Below, in pieces: positions 49,755-58,910 of a stretch of DNA of 64,000 bases. A model generated the notes under the pieces. That model was not told the origin of the DNA. It worked only from the letters and a program-made list of their open reading frames with translations, and searched no databases. The translations under genes and the position numbers were made by a program. This DNA comes from an uncultured Desulfobacter sp. (GTDB taxonomy: Bacteria; Desulfobacterota; Desulfobacteria; Desulfobacterales; Desulfobacteraceae), in NCBI RefSeq assembly GCF_963665355.1, contig NZ_OY762229.1:682001-746000 (forward strand). The letters run 5' to 3'. Numbering within the stretch: position 1 is the first letter of the stretch; the number at the start of each line of letters is the position of its first letter.

Positions 49755-50339
49755 ATGCCAATAAAATTCTGCACCCAATGCGGCCATTCCATAACACAGC
49801 AGGTCCCGGAGGATGATGACCATGTCCGGGCGGTATGTTCCTCATGCGGCCATGTCCACTATGAAAACCCCAAAATGGTTGTGGGAACAATTCCTGTTTT
49901 CCAGGACAGGATTTTAATGTGCAAACGCAATATTGAGCCGAAAAAAGGATACTGGACCCTTCCGGCAGGATACCTTGAAAATGCGGAATCCGTTCAGCAG
50001 GGTGCCGTGCGTGAGACGCTGGAGGAAACCCGCGCCCAGGTCCAAATATTGTCGCCGTACAGACTGTTCAATATCCTGTTTGTAAATCAGATTTACATGA
50101 TGTTTATTGCCGAACTGTTATCCCCCAATTTTGGCCCCACCTCGGAAAGTACTGATGTTCGCCTGTTTTCCCAATACGATATTCCATGGGATGACATTGC
50201 CTTTGACGTCATCCGTCAGACCCTGGAAGACTATTTCAAAGACCGGGGAAATGCGGGAAAGCATGCCTTTCAACCCCATGACTTCGGGTTTAAAATCAAA
50301 GATCTGGAAATTCACCCGCCAATCAGGGGGATTTTATAA
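49755..50339 (+). CDS. NUDIX hydrolase with N-terminal zinc ribbon
   Basis: 194 residues. Zinc ribbon of two Cys pairs at the start (FCTQCGHS ... CSSCGHVHYENPK), then a NUDIX domain with the box GYLENAESVQQGAVRETLEE (about residues 76-97). It hydrolyses a nucleotide diphosphate derivative, perhaps ADP-ribose or NADH-like. The ATG at 49755 lacks a strong binding site. It converges with the HD-GYP-like gene, 11 bases away. Confidence 0.9.
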   Translation: MPIKFCTQCGHSITQQVPEDDDHVRAVCSSCGHVHYENPKMVVGTIPVFQDRILMCKRNIEPKKGYWTLPAGYLENAESVQQGAVRETLEETRAQVQILSPYRLFNILFVNQIYMMFIAELLSPNFGPTSESTDVRLFSQYDIPWDDIAFDVIRQTLEDYFKDRGNAGKHAFQPHDFGFKIKDLEIHPPIRGIL

Positions 50340-50350
50340 TGGCCGATCAA

Positions 50351-51256
50351 TTATTTTAACAGACAGGTTGTAAATTCTTTAAAAAACTGCAAGTCGAACT
50401 TTCCTGCCAGAACTTCTTTTTTCATAAGGTTCAATGTGTCATAGGGCTTTTTTGCCTTACGAAAGGCTTTATTCCTGAACGTTAAAGCCTCAAAGGAGTC
50501 GATGAACCCGATGGCCTGACTCTGCCAGCAGATGATATTGGTTCCCGTAGGGTATCCGCTTTTATCCAGCCGCTCATGATGCTCCAATGCCACATTTGCC
50601 ACAGCAATATTAAAATCCGTGTGCATGATGAGCATATCATGGCCCAGTTCAGGATGGTTTTTATATTGTTCAAACTGGCTCTGGCTTAACCGTTCTCTTG
50701 TTTTAAGTATACCATGGTCTAAAAATGCAGTGCCCATGTCGTGGAGAAGACCACACAGTCCTAAAATCCGAGTCTCTTTTTCCGGCAGACGTTGACAGAA
50801 ACAATAGGCCAGGGCCAGGGCCATGACATTAATGGAATGCTCAACAATGGCCAGTTCTGTGTCTATGTGCTCTTCGGCCAACTCTTTCATGAACTTATAA
50901 TTACGTTTGGCACCCCGGATGATGATATCAATGGTGTCGTTAAGTGCCATTGCCGCTTTTTTCTGTTCGGGAAGCAACACTTCGTACATGATCTGACAAA
51001 TCACGGTTTTCAGCCGGAAAATATTGGGGGAATCAAACTGTCTTTCCAGTTCATAGTTCAGCCCTTTGGTGATTTGTGCAACAGCTTTACCCAGATTGTC
51101 TTTATGAACAAACAGCCTGGGCAGTCCATCTGTTGTCGAAAGATCTCTGCTTTCATGTTTAAACGGCGTGAGTTTGTTACCCTCACCCTGGTAATAAAGG
51201 GGAATAGCCTTTAAAAATTGGAGGTTTGATTCTCTGATTTTAAAAAAATCCGCCAT
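50351..51256 (-). CDS. HD-GYP-like domain protein
   Basis: 301 residues. The C-terminal half keeps the HD-GYP order: LCGLLHDMGTAFLDHGIL, KNHPELGHDML, VALEHHERLDKSGYPTG and DSFEALTFRNKAF. The canonical HDxGK is HDMGT and the GYP loop is DKSGYP rather than DGSGYP, so activity may be altered. The N-terminal part is unassigned. HD-GYP proteins degrade c-di-GMP; two diguanylate cyclases are in this window. Confidence 0.82.
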   Translation of the reverse strand: MADFFKIRESNLQFLKAIPLYYQGEGNKLTPFKHESRDLSTTDGLPRLFVHKDNLGKAVAQITKGLNYELERQFDSPNIFRLKTVICQIMYEVLLPEQKKAAMALNDTIDIIIRGAKRNYKFMKELAEEHIDTELAIVEHSINVMALALAYCFCQRLPEKETRILGLCGLLHDMGTAFLDHGILKTRERLSQSQFEQYKNHPELGHDMLIMHTDFNIAVANVALEHHERLDKSGYPTGTNIICWQSQAIGFIDSFEALTFRNKAFRKAKKPYDTLNLMKKEVLAGKFDLQFFKEFTTCLLK

Positions 51257-51369
51257 GAGATGCTATATTCCAATGGTAACAATTTGAAAATGATTATGAA
51301 CTTATGGGAATTCTCTGTACTCTAAAGTATTAGTTCCGGAATGTCAAACACTCCCGATGGACACGCTTC

Positions 51370-51398
51370 TTGACTTTGGTACAGGTGCATCTTATATC
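51370..51398 (+). promoter_or_regulatory. Possible promoter of the 51455 gene
   Basis: TTGACT (51370-51375) and TATATC (51393-51398) with a 17-base spacer give a start near 51405. The -10 is imperfect. Confidence 0.35.
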
Positions 51399-51454
51399 TG
51401 AACAATATTTCAAACTTTACTCTTTCTTTACAATCAGGCTGTGGAGCTTAACCA

Positions 51455-52321
51455 ATGAAAATTCACCAAATAATAGTTGTGCTGGGCACAGTACTTTTAA
51501 GCATGGCAACCTTTCCGGAAAAAGCCCTGCCCCATTGTCTTCAACCCCTTGAAAACGGAGACATAGACTGGACTGTCGGCCTTGTGACGGCCACAGGCCA
51601 TGCAGATCCTGAAATCAATGCCGAAGGCAAAGCTGTGCCCATGCCGGGGTCTGCCAGAGCGAATGCAGTTCGAAACCTGATCGACATACTTAAACAGATG
51701 AAAATTTCCGGTGATCTGACAGTTGGAGAATACGCGTCAAACCAGGATGCCATTCTTTCCGGAATTGAGAAAATTGCCCAGGATGCCAGGATTGTCCGTC
51801 AACGGTATACATCGGGTCTGGATGTGGAAATCCAGATACAAACCCCGATCTGTGGCGGGTTTCTTCAGCTGGTGCTCCCGGACCACATCCGGCAGATTCC
51901 TAAAATCAGCGAACTGAGGCAGGGTCCGGCCAGCCCGGTTCACGATACAGCCGCGGACGTTGGCGGAACAAAACCATACACAGGACTGATTGTAGATGCC
52001 AGGACATTGAATCTTGATCCCGTGCTTTATCCCACCATTGTCAGTGAACAGGGAAAAGAAATATACTCATCTGTTTTCGTAAGTCGGGAATTTGCCGTTC
52101 AATACGGAGTCGTCACCTATTTATGCGACATGGACCAGGCCCTTGACTCTGACAGGGCCGGATCAAATCCTCTGGTGTTCAAGGCCTTGAGAAAAACCGG
52201 AGATAAAACGGCGGCCATTGTGATGAGCATGGCAGACGCCAAAACCCTGGACAGAGCCACCGAACGCCACATCTTTTTAAAGGAGTGCCGGGTGATAGTC
52301 GTGGTAAAGCCGCCGTTGTAA
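51455..52321 (+). CDS. Secreted protein, LPP20/FlgT-like region
   Basis: 288 residues with a signal peptide (to about residue 28, EKALPHC). The segment SARANAVRNLIDILKQMKIS and following TVGEYA recall the LPP20/FlgT-type domain that recurs in secreted and flagellar accessory proteins. The C-terminal half (about 165-285, PYTGLIVDARTLNLDPVLYP) is beta-rich. No ribosome binding site stands out. It converges with panC. Confidence 0.6.
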   Translation: MKIHQIIVVLGTVLLSMATFPEKALPHCLQPLENGDIDWTVGLVTATGHADPEINAEGKAVPMPGSARANAVRNLIDILKQMKISGDLTVGEYASNQDAILSGIEKIAQDARIVRQRYTSGLDVEIQIQTPICGGFLQLVLPDHIRQIPKISELRQGPASPVHDTAADVGGTKPYTGLIVDARTLNLDPVLYPTIVSEQGKEIYSSVFVSREFAVQYGVVTYLCDMDQALDSDRAGSNPLVFKALRKTGDKTAAIVMSMADAKTLDRATERHIFLKECRVIVVVKPPL

Positions 52322-52328
52322 AAAAAGG

Positions 52329-53183
52329 TTAGTTCGACTCCGGTTCAATAAGGGCATTATCAATCAGCCTTGATTTGCCCACCTGGACGGCCAGGGCCAC
52401 AAGGGTTTCTTCCAGGATGGTTTCCACCGGCTCAAGGGTGTGGGGATGGCACAATTCAATGTAGTCAATCCGGGTGTGGTCAAATGAATGGATAAAGGCC
52501 TCCATTTCCCTGACAAGATCCGGAACAGACCGGACGCCCTGGGCAACCCGTTGTTTCAAAAGGCCGATGGCCCGGGAAAGGCAGACGGCTGAAGCACGCT
52601 GCTCCGGCGTAAGATAGGCATTTCTGGAACTCATGGCCAGGCCGTCTTCTTCCCTGATAATCTCGCCTCCGACGATGCGGATATTGAAATCCAGATCCTT
52701 GACCATCTGCCTGATGACGGCAAGCTGCTGAAAGTCTTTTTTCCCAAAAACCGCCACATCGGGCATGACAATGTTGAACAGTTTGGTCACCACTGTGGCC
52801 ACGCCTCCGAAATGCACAGGCCGGGACCGGCCGCACAGATACTGGGGAAGACGGTCCAAAGAGACATGAGTCTGGTAGCCCGGGCCGTACATTTCGTTTT
52901 TATCCGGGAGGAAAACGGCCGTCACACCAGCCTTGAGAGCCATGTCAAGGTCGTTTTGGATGTTGCTGGGATAGGCGTCCAGGTCCTCATTAGGGCCAAA
53001 CTGGGTGGGATTGACAAAAATGCTTAAGACCAGTTCATCACTTAAGGGCCGGCCTATTTCAAGCAGCGAAACATGACCTTTGTGAAGGTAGCCCATTGTA
53101 GGTACGAAACTGATGGTTTTTCCCTGCTTTTTTTTGCCAGCAGACCAGGCCTGCATATCTGCTTTTGTTTTTAAAATATCCAT
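52329..53183 (-). CDS. panC: Pantothenate synthetase
   Basis: 284 residues. Joins pantoate and beta-alanine using ATP, the last step of pantothenate synthesis. The nucleotidyl-transfer motif MGYLHKGHVSLLE near residue 31, the pantoate loop region FVNPTQFGPNEDLDAYP and the KMSKS-equivalent MSSRNAYLTPEQR are all present. Length is normal. Its ATG overlaps the stop of the upstream hybrid kinase by one base (TAATG). No panB or panD is adjacent in the window. Confidence 0.96.
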   Translation of the reverse strand: MDILKTKADMQAWSAGKKKQGKTISFVPTMGYLHKGHVSLLEIGRPLSDELVLSIFVNPTQFGPNEDLDAYPSNIQNDLDMALKAGVTAVFLPDKNEMYGPGYQTHVSLDRLPQYLCGRSRPVHFGGVATVVTKLFNIVMPDVAVFGKKDFQQLAVIRQMVKDLDFNIRIVGGEIIREEDGLAMSSRNAYLTPEQRASAVCLSRAIGLLKQRVAQGVRSVPDLVREMEAFIHSFDHTRIDYIELCHPHTLEPVETILEETLVALAVQVGKSRLIDNALIEPESN

Positions 53184-54904
53184 TATCTGTCCAGTTCCTC
53201 TTTTACGGCAATGCCCATATCCAATATGGTGTAGGGTTTTTTAACAAAGGCGCCTGCGCCCTCAGACAGGGCTTTTAATACATCTTCTGACTGGGAATGT
53301 CCACTTGCAATAATGGCTTTCTGGTCCGGTCGTTTTTTTTTGACCTGTCTGTACGTCTCAAGCCCGGAAATGGACGGGGCCATGACCATATCTAAAATCA
53401 ACAGGTCCACAGGGGTCTGCATGATGAAATCAATGGCACTGATCCCATCTGCAACACTAAACACCTTGTATCCTAAATTTTTCAGGATGATTTCCGCAAT
53501 TTTGCGCTGGCTTGCCAGGTCATCCACAACCAGAATGGTTTCCCCGTTTCCCTGGATTTCTTCGATGGAGGCCGGTTGATCCGCCAGGGACATTTCCGGA
53601 CGAAGGGCCGGAAAGAGCAATGTGAACTTTGTGCCTTTTTCATCAGACGTTACAAAAATTTTTCCCCGATGGTTGAGAACCGTATTTTTCACCACGGTCA
53701 GGCCCAGTCCGGAGCCGGGTCTGCCCATTTCCTTCTGGATGAAGAAGGGCTCGAATATTTTGTTCAGGTATTCTTCGGGTATGCATTTACCTGTATCCAT
53801 CACCTCAAGCATTACATATTCACCAGGAGGCAACTTTATGTCTTTCTGACTGTCTGCATAATGGTTTGCAGTTGAAATCATGATTGTGCCGTTGCCGCCA
53901 TCGGCCGCCGCAGCCGATTCAAGGGCATTGAGCATAAGATACCGGATACTTTTTTCAACATGTATATAAGAACCGGATATGGTTAAGAGCTCTGGTTCCA
54001 GGTAGATGTCGATTTCCACCTGACTGTATGCGGTTTGCATTTTCTTAAACTCGGCGGCAGCCATGAACCGCTCAATTATTTTATTTATATTCAGGACCTG
54101 GCTCTCCTCTTTGATTCCCCGGGCAATGGTGAGAAGATCACTGACCACGGCAGAGGCGTTCTGACCGGATTCCTTGATAATGGTAAGACTTCTGCGGACC
54201 TCGGGGTCCAGGGTCGGGTTGAGAAGAAGGATTTCAGGATAGGTGGCCATGCCTGACAGAATGTTATTCAGGTCATGTACAATACTGCCGGCAAGAAGAC
54301 CGATCTTCTTCAATTTTTTTGAGCGGCTAAGTTCTGATTCAAGGACTTGAATTTTTTTTTGATTTGTTAAATCCGTTATAATCCCGTGAAAGGTATTATG
54401 CCCGGATAGATGAATGGGGAAGGCCTTTATCTCCACAGGCCGTGTCATATTTTCGCCGTTGGTAATACGGCACTCCATGGAGAAGGGAGCGTTATCCCGG
54501 ACAAGGGTGTTAAATCGGCTGCCTGCATCTTCGGGTAAAATAGACGCCAAAGGTTTGTTCAAAAGCCCCATGGCATCCGTACCGGCTATATGCCGGCAAT
54601 CTCCCCAGACCCCTGTGAGATTCAACCGGGAATCCATGGCCCACATCAAGTCCCTTGAGGAAGACATAATCAAAACGGTTTCAGTCAAAACCTTCTTAAT
54701 GCGGCTGAGCCAGGAAAGCATCAGGATAATAAATGCGCCGTTAAGTATAAAAAGACTCAGACAAAGAGGTTTGCCTGTCCGGGCGGGCAAAAAAAGAATC
54801 AACAGGGAAAAAATCATACACAGAACAGCACAGATCAGTAAAAACCCTGTCATGTTACGCAATAGCTTCGTACATCTGGGGGGAATGAGAATCGTATTAT
54901 CCAT
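53183..54904 (-). CDS. Hybrid sensor histidine kinase with C-terminal receiver
   Basis: 573 residues. Two membrane helices (about 17-65), a PAS-like domain (about 80-185), a HisKA-like dimerisation helix with the phospho-acceptor His in IVHDLNNILSG (near 215), an ATPase domain (NALESAAAA, MEVMDTGKCIPE-type G1, GSGLGLTVVKN) and a receiver (VVDDLASQRK, LLILDMVMAPSISG, VKKPY). It is a two-component sensor whose receiver may pass phosphate on. Partner unknown. Overlaps panC by one base. Confidence 0.9.
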   Translation of the reverse strand: MDNTILIPPRCTKLLRNMTGFLLICAVLCMIFSLLILFLPARTGKPLCLSLFILNGAFIILMLSWLSRIKKVLTETVLIMSSSRDLMWAMDSRLNLTGVWGDCRHIAGTDAMGLLNKPLASILPEDAGSRFNTLVRDNAPFSMECRITNGENMTRPVEIKAFPIHLSGHNTFHGIITDLTNQKKIQVLESELSRSKKLKKIGLLAGSIVHDLNNILSGMATYPEILLLNPTLDPEVRRSLTIIKESGQNASAVVSDLLTIARGIKEESQVLNINKIIERFMAAAEFKKMQTAYSQVEIDIYLEPELLTISGSYIHVEKSIRYLMLNALESAAAADGGNGTIMISTANHYADSQKDIKLPPGEYVMLEVMDTGKCIPEEYLNKIFEPFFIQKEMGRPGSGLGLTVVKNTVLNHRGKIFVTSDEKGTKFTLLFPALRPEMSLADQPASIEEIQGNGETILVVDDLASQRKIAEIILKNLGYKVFSVADGISAIDFIMQTPVDLLILDMVMAPSISGLETYRQVKKKRPDQKAIIASGHSQSEDVLKALSEGAGAFVKKPYTILDMGIAVKEELDR

Positions 54905-55215
54905 CCTTTACCTTACCATATCAATAAGTCAGCTTGGTGTTCGACTCGTTCTCCGGTTCAAGCTTTTTGACGCAATCATAAGGTTAAATTAAATTCCCTG
55001 CAATGACAGAAACATCATTGCAGGTGTCAGTTTGTTGGCGGGGCCGGCAAATGGCAGACGCAAGCCCTGCAAATTTTTCCCGGCTGTGGCAAACGAATCA
55101 CACACAATGTTCGATAACATACTGAAAAACAATACGATACAACCACAATAAAAAAATGGCATGCTTGTTGCTATGATCTCTTAACAGATTTCAATTATTC
55201 AAAAAAGGAAAAATC
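54905..55215. other. Divergent intergenic region, nothing specific found
   Basis: About 310 bases between the divergent kinase and diguanylate cyclase genes. AT-rich towards the right, with TATGAT near 55172, but no convincing -35 box or operator. Confidence 0.4.
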
Positions 55216-56307
55216 ATGAATAAGACCCTTGATAGATTCAGCCTTCGGTTATCAGATGTATTCGGCCTGGTATTCGGGTCTTCCCTGCACAGGGCCCAAA
55301 CACAGAATAAACTGGCCCGCCACATTGTGGCCCTGAATGGAAAAACATCCCCTGCAGAAATCATAAATGAAGTGGCGGACTGCCTGAAAGACATTCTTGG
55401 ATACAGGCTCTTTGCCTTTGTTAATAAAAAAAATGCCGGGGTGGATATCTGGCTGGACCCCCAAATGTATAAAGCCTCCATTGAAGAGATTATTATAAAG
55501 GACTTCCAGATTGAGGACATCAAGGATCTGACCTATCTTAACGCCCATAAAGACCAGGAAGAGTGCCGGGAAAAATTCAATCTGAATGCCCTGGTATACT
55601 ACGATCACAAAGAAGAAAATTGTTATTCACGGCTTTATATGCTGCCCGGCAGCCCCATAACAGCATTTCATGACGATGTGGTCAGTATTGTCCTCCAGGG
55701 CTGTTCTGCTGCCCTTTCAAGGCAGATTAAAATCCAGCGGCTCAAAGATGCCGCCGCCATTGATCCTTTAACCGGATGCTATAACCGCAGGGCGTTCGAG
55801 GTTCAACTCAAGGCATATGCCTCAGGTGCTGAGCGACACAGAAATCCATTGTCTGTTTTCATGTTTGATCTGGATCATTTTAAATCCGTCAACGACACAT
55901 ACGGCCATTTGGGAGGAGATGAAGTATTAAAGGAGGTCAGCCGGCTGATCCGCGAAAACATACGCACAGAGGATATCTTTGCCAGGTATGGCGGAGAAGA
56001 GTTTATCGTCATTCTGCCGGAAACCAATAAAACCCATGCCATTGAACTTGCAGACAGACTCAGGCAGAAAATCGGTGGCATGCGCATCCCCTTTAATAAT
56101 CAGACCATACGGGTAACGTCCAGCTTTGGCGTAGCGCAGCTGGGGGAGGATGCCGATATTGTAAAACTGGTTGAAGATGCCGATTCCATGCTTTACAAGG
56201 CAAAACTCAACGGCCGCAATACAGTTATGCCCGGCCTGATCAAAGTTCACAGAGATGAGCAGGCCCAGCCGGTGCCCCAGGTAAAAAGTTCACTAAACCT
56301 GCAATAA
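55216..56307 (+). CDS. Diguanylate cyclase with N-terminal sensory region
   Basis: 363 residues. N-terminal region of about 180 residues without a clear membrane segment (possible GAF-like sensor), then GGDEF domain DPLTGCYNRRAFEVQLK, active site GGEEFIVILPE and RxxD inhibitory site RTED just before it. AAAGGAAAAA precedes the ATG. It is a second c-di-GMP synthase in the window, divergent from the hybrid kinase. Confidence 0.92.
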   Translation: MNKTLDRFSLRLSDVFGLVFGSSLHRAQTQNKLARHIVALNGKTSPAEIINEVADCLKDILGYRLFAFVNKKNAGVDIWLDPQMYKASIEEIIIKDFQIEDIKDLTYLNAHKDQEECREKFNLNALVYYDHKEENCYSRLYMLPGSPITAFHDDVVSIVLQGCSAALSRQIKIQRLKDAAAIDPLTGCYNRRAFEVQLKAYASGAERHRNPLSVFMFDLDHFKSVNDTYGHLGGDEVLKEVSRLIRENIRTEDIFARYGGEEFIVILPETNKTHAIELADRLRQKIGGMRIPFNNQTIRVTSSFGVAQLGEDADIVKLVEDADSMLYKAKLNGRNTVMPGLIKVHRDEQAQPVPQVKSSLNLQ

Positions 56308-56372
56308 CAGCCATGGGCTGATATAGTCTGTCAGCCCCCCCCCGGGGTTAACCCGCAACGAAGGTTGTAAAG
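56304..56372 (-). repeat. Dispersed intergenic repeat, copy D
   Basis: Minus-strand copy, between the convergent cyclase and nuclease genes. It carries CAACCTTCGTTG (a small hairpin), GGGTTAACCC and the core ending CAGCCCATGGCTGTTAT. It overlaps the cyclase stop codon by a few bases. Confidence 0.65.
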
Positions 56373-56376
56373 GCCA

Positions 56377-56994
56377 TTATCTGGGATTTTCTTTTCGCCA
56401 TGTTTTTGGGCTCTTATAAGCCTTCCCCAGTGACCACATGCCTGCACGCCTGCGCCGGGCGGCAGCTTCAGCCTTTTCATAAGATCCGAAATCAAGACTT
56501 TCAGGTAATCTGCCCCGGTAGACTTCAGCAAGCCCCCGGCGGACCATGACCAGATTAATATTGACGTCCTGGGAAAAAATTTCCGCCAGAACCCGGTTGT
56601 ACCCACCGGTACCGTATTGCTTCAGCCGGACCTTTTTACCCTGGATAAGCTGCGTCAAAGCTTCTTTTGCCCTTTGGGAATATGGCTGACCATTTTTCTT
56701 TGATCCGCCCGTTTCCGGGGCATCAATGGCCACCATACGGATTCGAAACTCAAGCTCCCGGCCTTGAACCTGCACTGTGTCCCCGTCAAAAACCTTTGTG
56801 ACCAAAAAATTGGATTTATCTATGACAGAACTGACAGACTCCGGTATTTGTGTTGCTTTCTTCCCGTAAGGAGAACTGACATTGGAAAAGTGCCTGATTC
56901 CGTTTTCGTCTGTCCAGCTGTAAACATCACAGATAGCCTGGGAAGCGCTTAAAACCCAAAATACGATGACAAGGATGTGAATGACAGGGCGCAT
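56377..56994 (-). CDS. Secreted thermonuclease-like (SNase) protein with DUF4124
   Basis: 205 residues. Signal peptide (to about 20), a DUF4124 segment (DVYSWTDENGIRHFSN) and an SNase domain with FDGDTVQV, RMVAIDAPETG, YSQRAKEAL and YNRVLAEIF. The catalytic Asp/Glu/Arg pattern appears present. Secreted or periplasmic nuclease. GAGGAGGA overlaps the start region. It follows the prmA-like gene in the same direction. Confidence 0.88.
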   Translation of the reverse strand: MRPVIHILVIVFWVLSASQAICDVYSWTDENGIRHFSNVSSPYGKKATQIPESVSSVIDKSNFLVTKVFDGDTVQVQGRELEFRIRMVAIDAPETGGSKKNGQPYSQRAKEALTQLIQGKKVRLKQYGTGGYNRVLAEIFSQDVNINLVMVRRGLAEVYRGRLPESLDFGSYEKAEAAARRRRAGMWSLGKAYKSPKTWRKENPR

Positions 56995-57001
56995 ATCCTC
57001 C

Positions 57002-57814
57002 TCAAGCTTTTTTTGCCAGGGCCAGGGTCCCCCACATCTTTTCTTCCCGCTCCCAGTCCAGGGAAAATCCCATGGTCATGTAATGTTTTTTTAAATCATC
57101 CATTTCCCAGGCCCTGGCCCCTGAAAGAATCAGATACCCTCCGGGCACAAGGATTGAATAAATATCGCTGGCAATCTGTTTAAGGGTGGGAAACCGTAAA
57201 TTGGCCATAACAAGGGAAAGCTCTAAATCCTTTGGCCTCATGATGTCGTGGATAACATGTACTCTTGTTTCAAGGCCGTTGGCTGCAACATTTCTCAACG
57301 CCTCACACACAGCGTTGAGATCCGTTTCCCAAGCCATGCACCCGGACATACCGGCAAGGCAGGCTGCCATGGCGAGTACCCCCGAACCCGTACCGATGTC
57401 ACCAGCCTTCCCGCCTCGAAGATGGTCAGGTACGCCTTGTGAGAAAAAAAAACGGTCCAGGGCTGCCAGACAAAGCCGGGTGGTGGGATGGTGGCCGGTG
57501 CCAAAGGATATGCCCGGGCTTATCCGGATATCTATATCATTGGGTCCGGCAATGCTTGCAACATCCGGAGGAAGAATAAAAAACCGATCCGTAATCCGGA
57601 CCGGTTTCGAAAAACTTTCCATGACATAGGTGGACCCGTAAAGATCCTGGTAAGCCACATCCCGGCCATCCACCAGGTCTTTCAGCACATTTTTCGCCTT
57701 AATCGGCGTCAGGCCAAATTCCCGGCTGATTTCACGGATATAAGCCCGGGCTGTCAGACGTTCCGTGGCATTATTAAGAATATCCAGAGCACGGTCTTTG
57801 TCAAAGGGGATCAT
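57002..57814 (-). CDS. prmA: Ribosomal protein L11 methyltransferase-like protein
   Basis: 270 residues. The ATG at 57814 with AGAGGG just upstream is preferred over an in-frame start at 57886. The N-terminal 90 or so residues are a winged-helix-like domain rather than the usual PrmA N-domain. The methyltransferase domain carries SPGISFGTGHHPTTRLCLA, DIGTGSGVLAMAACLAG and VMANLRFPTL (NLRF in place of the usual NI/NPP-type motif). PrmA-like by pattern; a different protein substrate is possible. Confidence 0.75.
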   Translation of the reverse strand: MIPFDKDRALDILNNATERLTARAYIREISREFGLTPIKAKNVLKDLVDGRDVAYQDLYGSTYVMESFSKPVRITDRFFILPPDVASIAGPNDIDIRISPGISFGTGHHPTTRLCLAALDRFFFSQGVPDHLRGGKAGDIGTGSGVLAMAACLAGMSGCMAWETDLNAVCEALRNVAANGLETRVHVIHDIMRPKDLELSLVMANLRFPTLKQIASDIYSILVPGGYLILSGARAWEMDDLKKHYMTMGFSLDWEREEKMWGTLALAKKA

Positions 57815-58160
57815 GTCCCTCTTTTTCAAGCAGCCTTGCATACCAGTGGGCAAAGTCAAACATGCCTCTGATTTTCTCTTCGTCATTTATGATTCCCAGG
57901 CACATTTCAAGAGCGCCCTGGGCATAACTGTTGGAATAATCATCCGCATCAATGGCTGTGAGAAATTCCCGGATCAGCTCCTGGGATGTCCGCTTGGTTT
58001 TATCCTTACGAATATCAATGGGATCTTTGGGTTCCTGGAACGGATCCCATTTGTCATACCCGGTTTTCATAATTTGCCGCTGTCCGCGCTTGCCCATGGC
58101 ATCGAAAATGGCCTTTTTTCTTTCTGCAACCTCCTCTGGGGAGAAATGGGTCTCACTCAT
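57801..58160 (-). CDS. Hypothetical protein
   Basis: 119 residues, ATG at 58160 preferred (GGAG nine bases upstream) over an in-frame TTG at 58175. Charged, helical, no signal peptide; segment KTGYDKWDPFQEPKDPIDIR is distinctive. It overlaps the genes on both sides, so it is translated together with the YkgJ-type and PrmA-like proteins. Not recognised, but gene order suggests a shared role in the operon. Confidence 0.7.
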   Translation of the reverse strand: MSETHFSPEEVAERKKAIFDAMGKRGQRQIMKTGYDKWDPFQEPKDPIDIRKDKTKRTSQELIREFLTAIDADDYSNSYAQGALEMCLGIINDEEKIRGMFDFAHWYARLLEKEGHDPL

Positions 58161-58803
58161 TTTCTTTGACTCCAAGGAATTCTTTATTAAACAAAGTCAC
58201 CATGGCCATGGATACAGGGATAAGCAGTTCATGCATTCGGATGTTGGATGATTTGATGTCCTTTACAAGTTCCGCAGATAAAAGCTGGAGCTGGGTGTAA
58301 ATTTTGTCCATGTTCAGGGTGGGATAGGCCTTGCCCTGGACAAAATTGGTCCGTCCACAGATGTGGGAGACCCCTGCCGTGGAGGTGGGAATGCCGTAAA
58401 CCCTGCAGGTAATGGGACGATACTCGTACATCAGACACAGATTATTTTCCCCTAAAAGAGGACAGCGGACCCGTTCCTGGGACATTTTCCCCACAATTTC
58501 CAGCTGGTCAGCCCCGTCCTTGACTTTTTTATAGGCGTCCCGCTTCATCTTGGCCAGGGCACGGTCTGTCTTATCGGCAACGGCAATGAGATCAGCTTTT
58601 TCATTGCCTGAAAATTTTTCATTGAACTTGTGATTCAGGTACAAGGCTTCAATCAAGGTCAGATCAAAAATGGCATAGCAGCAGTCCGAACATTTTTCCC
58701 TGCAGAACACCTCTTTGGGGAATTCTTTTTTAACCCGGTCAAAAACCTGGTCCACCATGCCGACAACCGCTTCATATTTTACAAAATGTTTATCTAAATC
58801 CAT
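58153..58803 (-). CDS. YkgJ-family cysteine cluster protein
   Basis: 216 residues with the cluster CREKCSDCCYAIF (about 38-50) and later CPLLGENNLCLMYEYRPITC. This Cys pattern defines the YkgJ/YcgN-type zinc or iron-sulfur proteins of unknown function. No membrane segment. It overlaps the following hypothetical gene. Upstream to mnmE there are 107 bases. Confidence 0.85.
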   Translation of the reverse strand: MDLDKHFVKYEAVVGMVDQVFDRVKKEFPKEVFCREKCSDCCYAIFDLTLIEALYLNHKFNEKFSGNEKADLIAVADKTDRALAKMKRDAYKKVKDGADQLEIVGKMSQERVRCPLLGENNLCLMYEYRPITCRVYGIPTSTAGVSHICGRTNFVQGKAYPTLNMDKIYTQLQLLSAELVKDIKSSNIRMHELLIPVSMAMVTLFNKEFLGVKENE

Positions 58804-58910
58804 GGGTCTACCTTTTTTTAGATGAAAGTCACTCTTTGTTGTTACATTACTTTCATGTTTTGTTGTGGGGTTCAGACCTGTTATTTATAAACCAGGCCGG
58901 CCCGGAGCTG

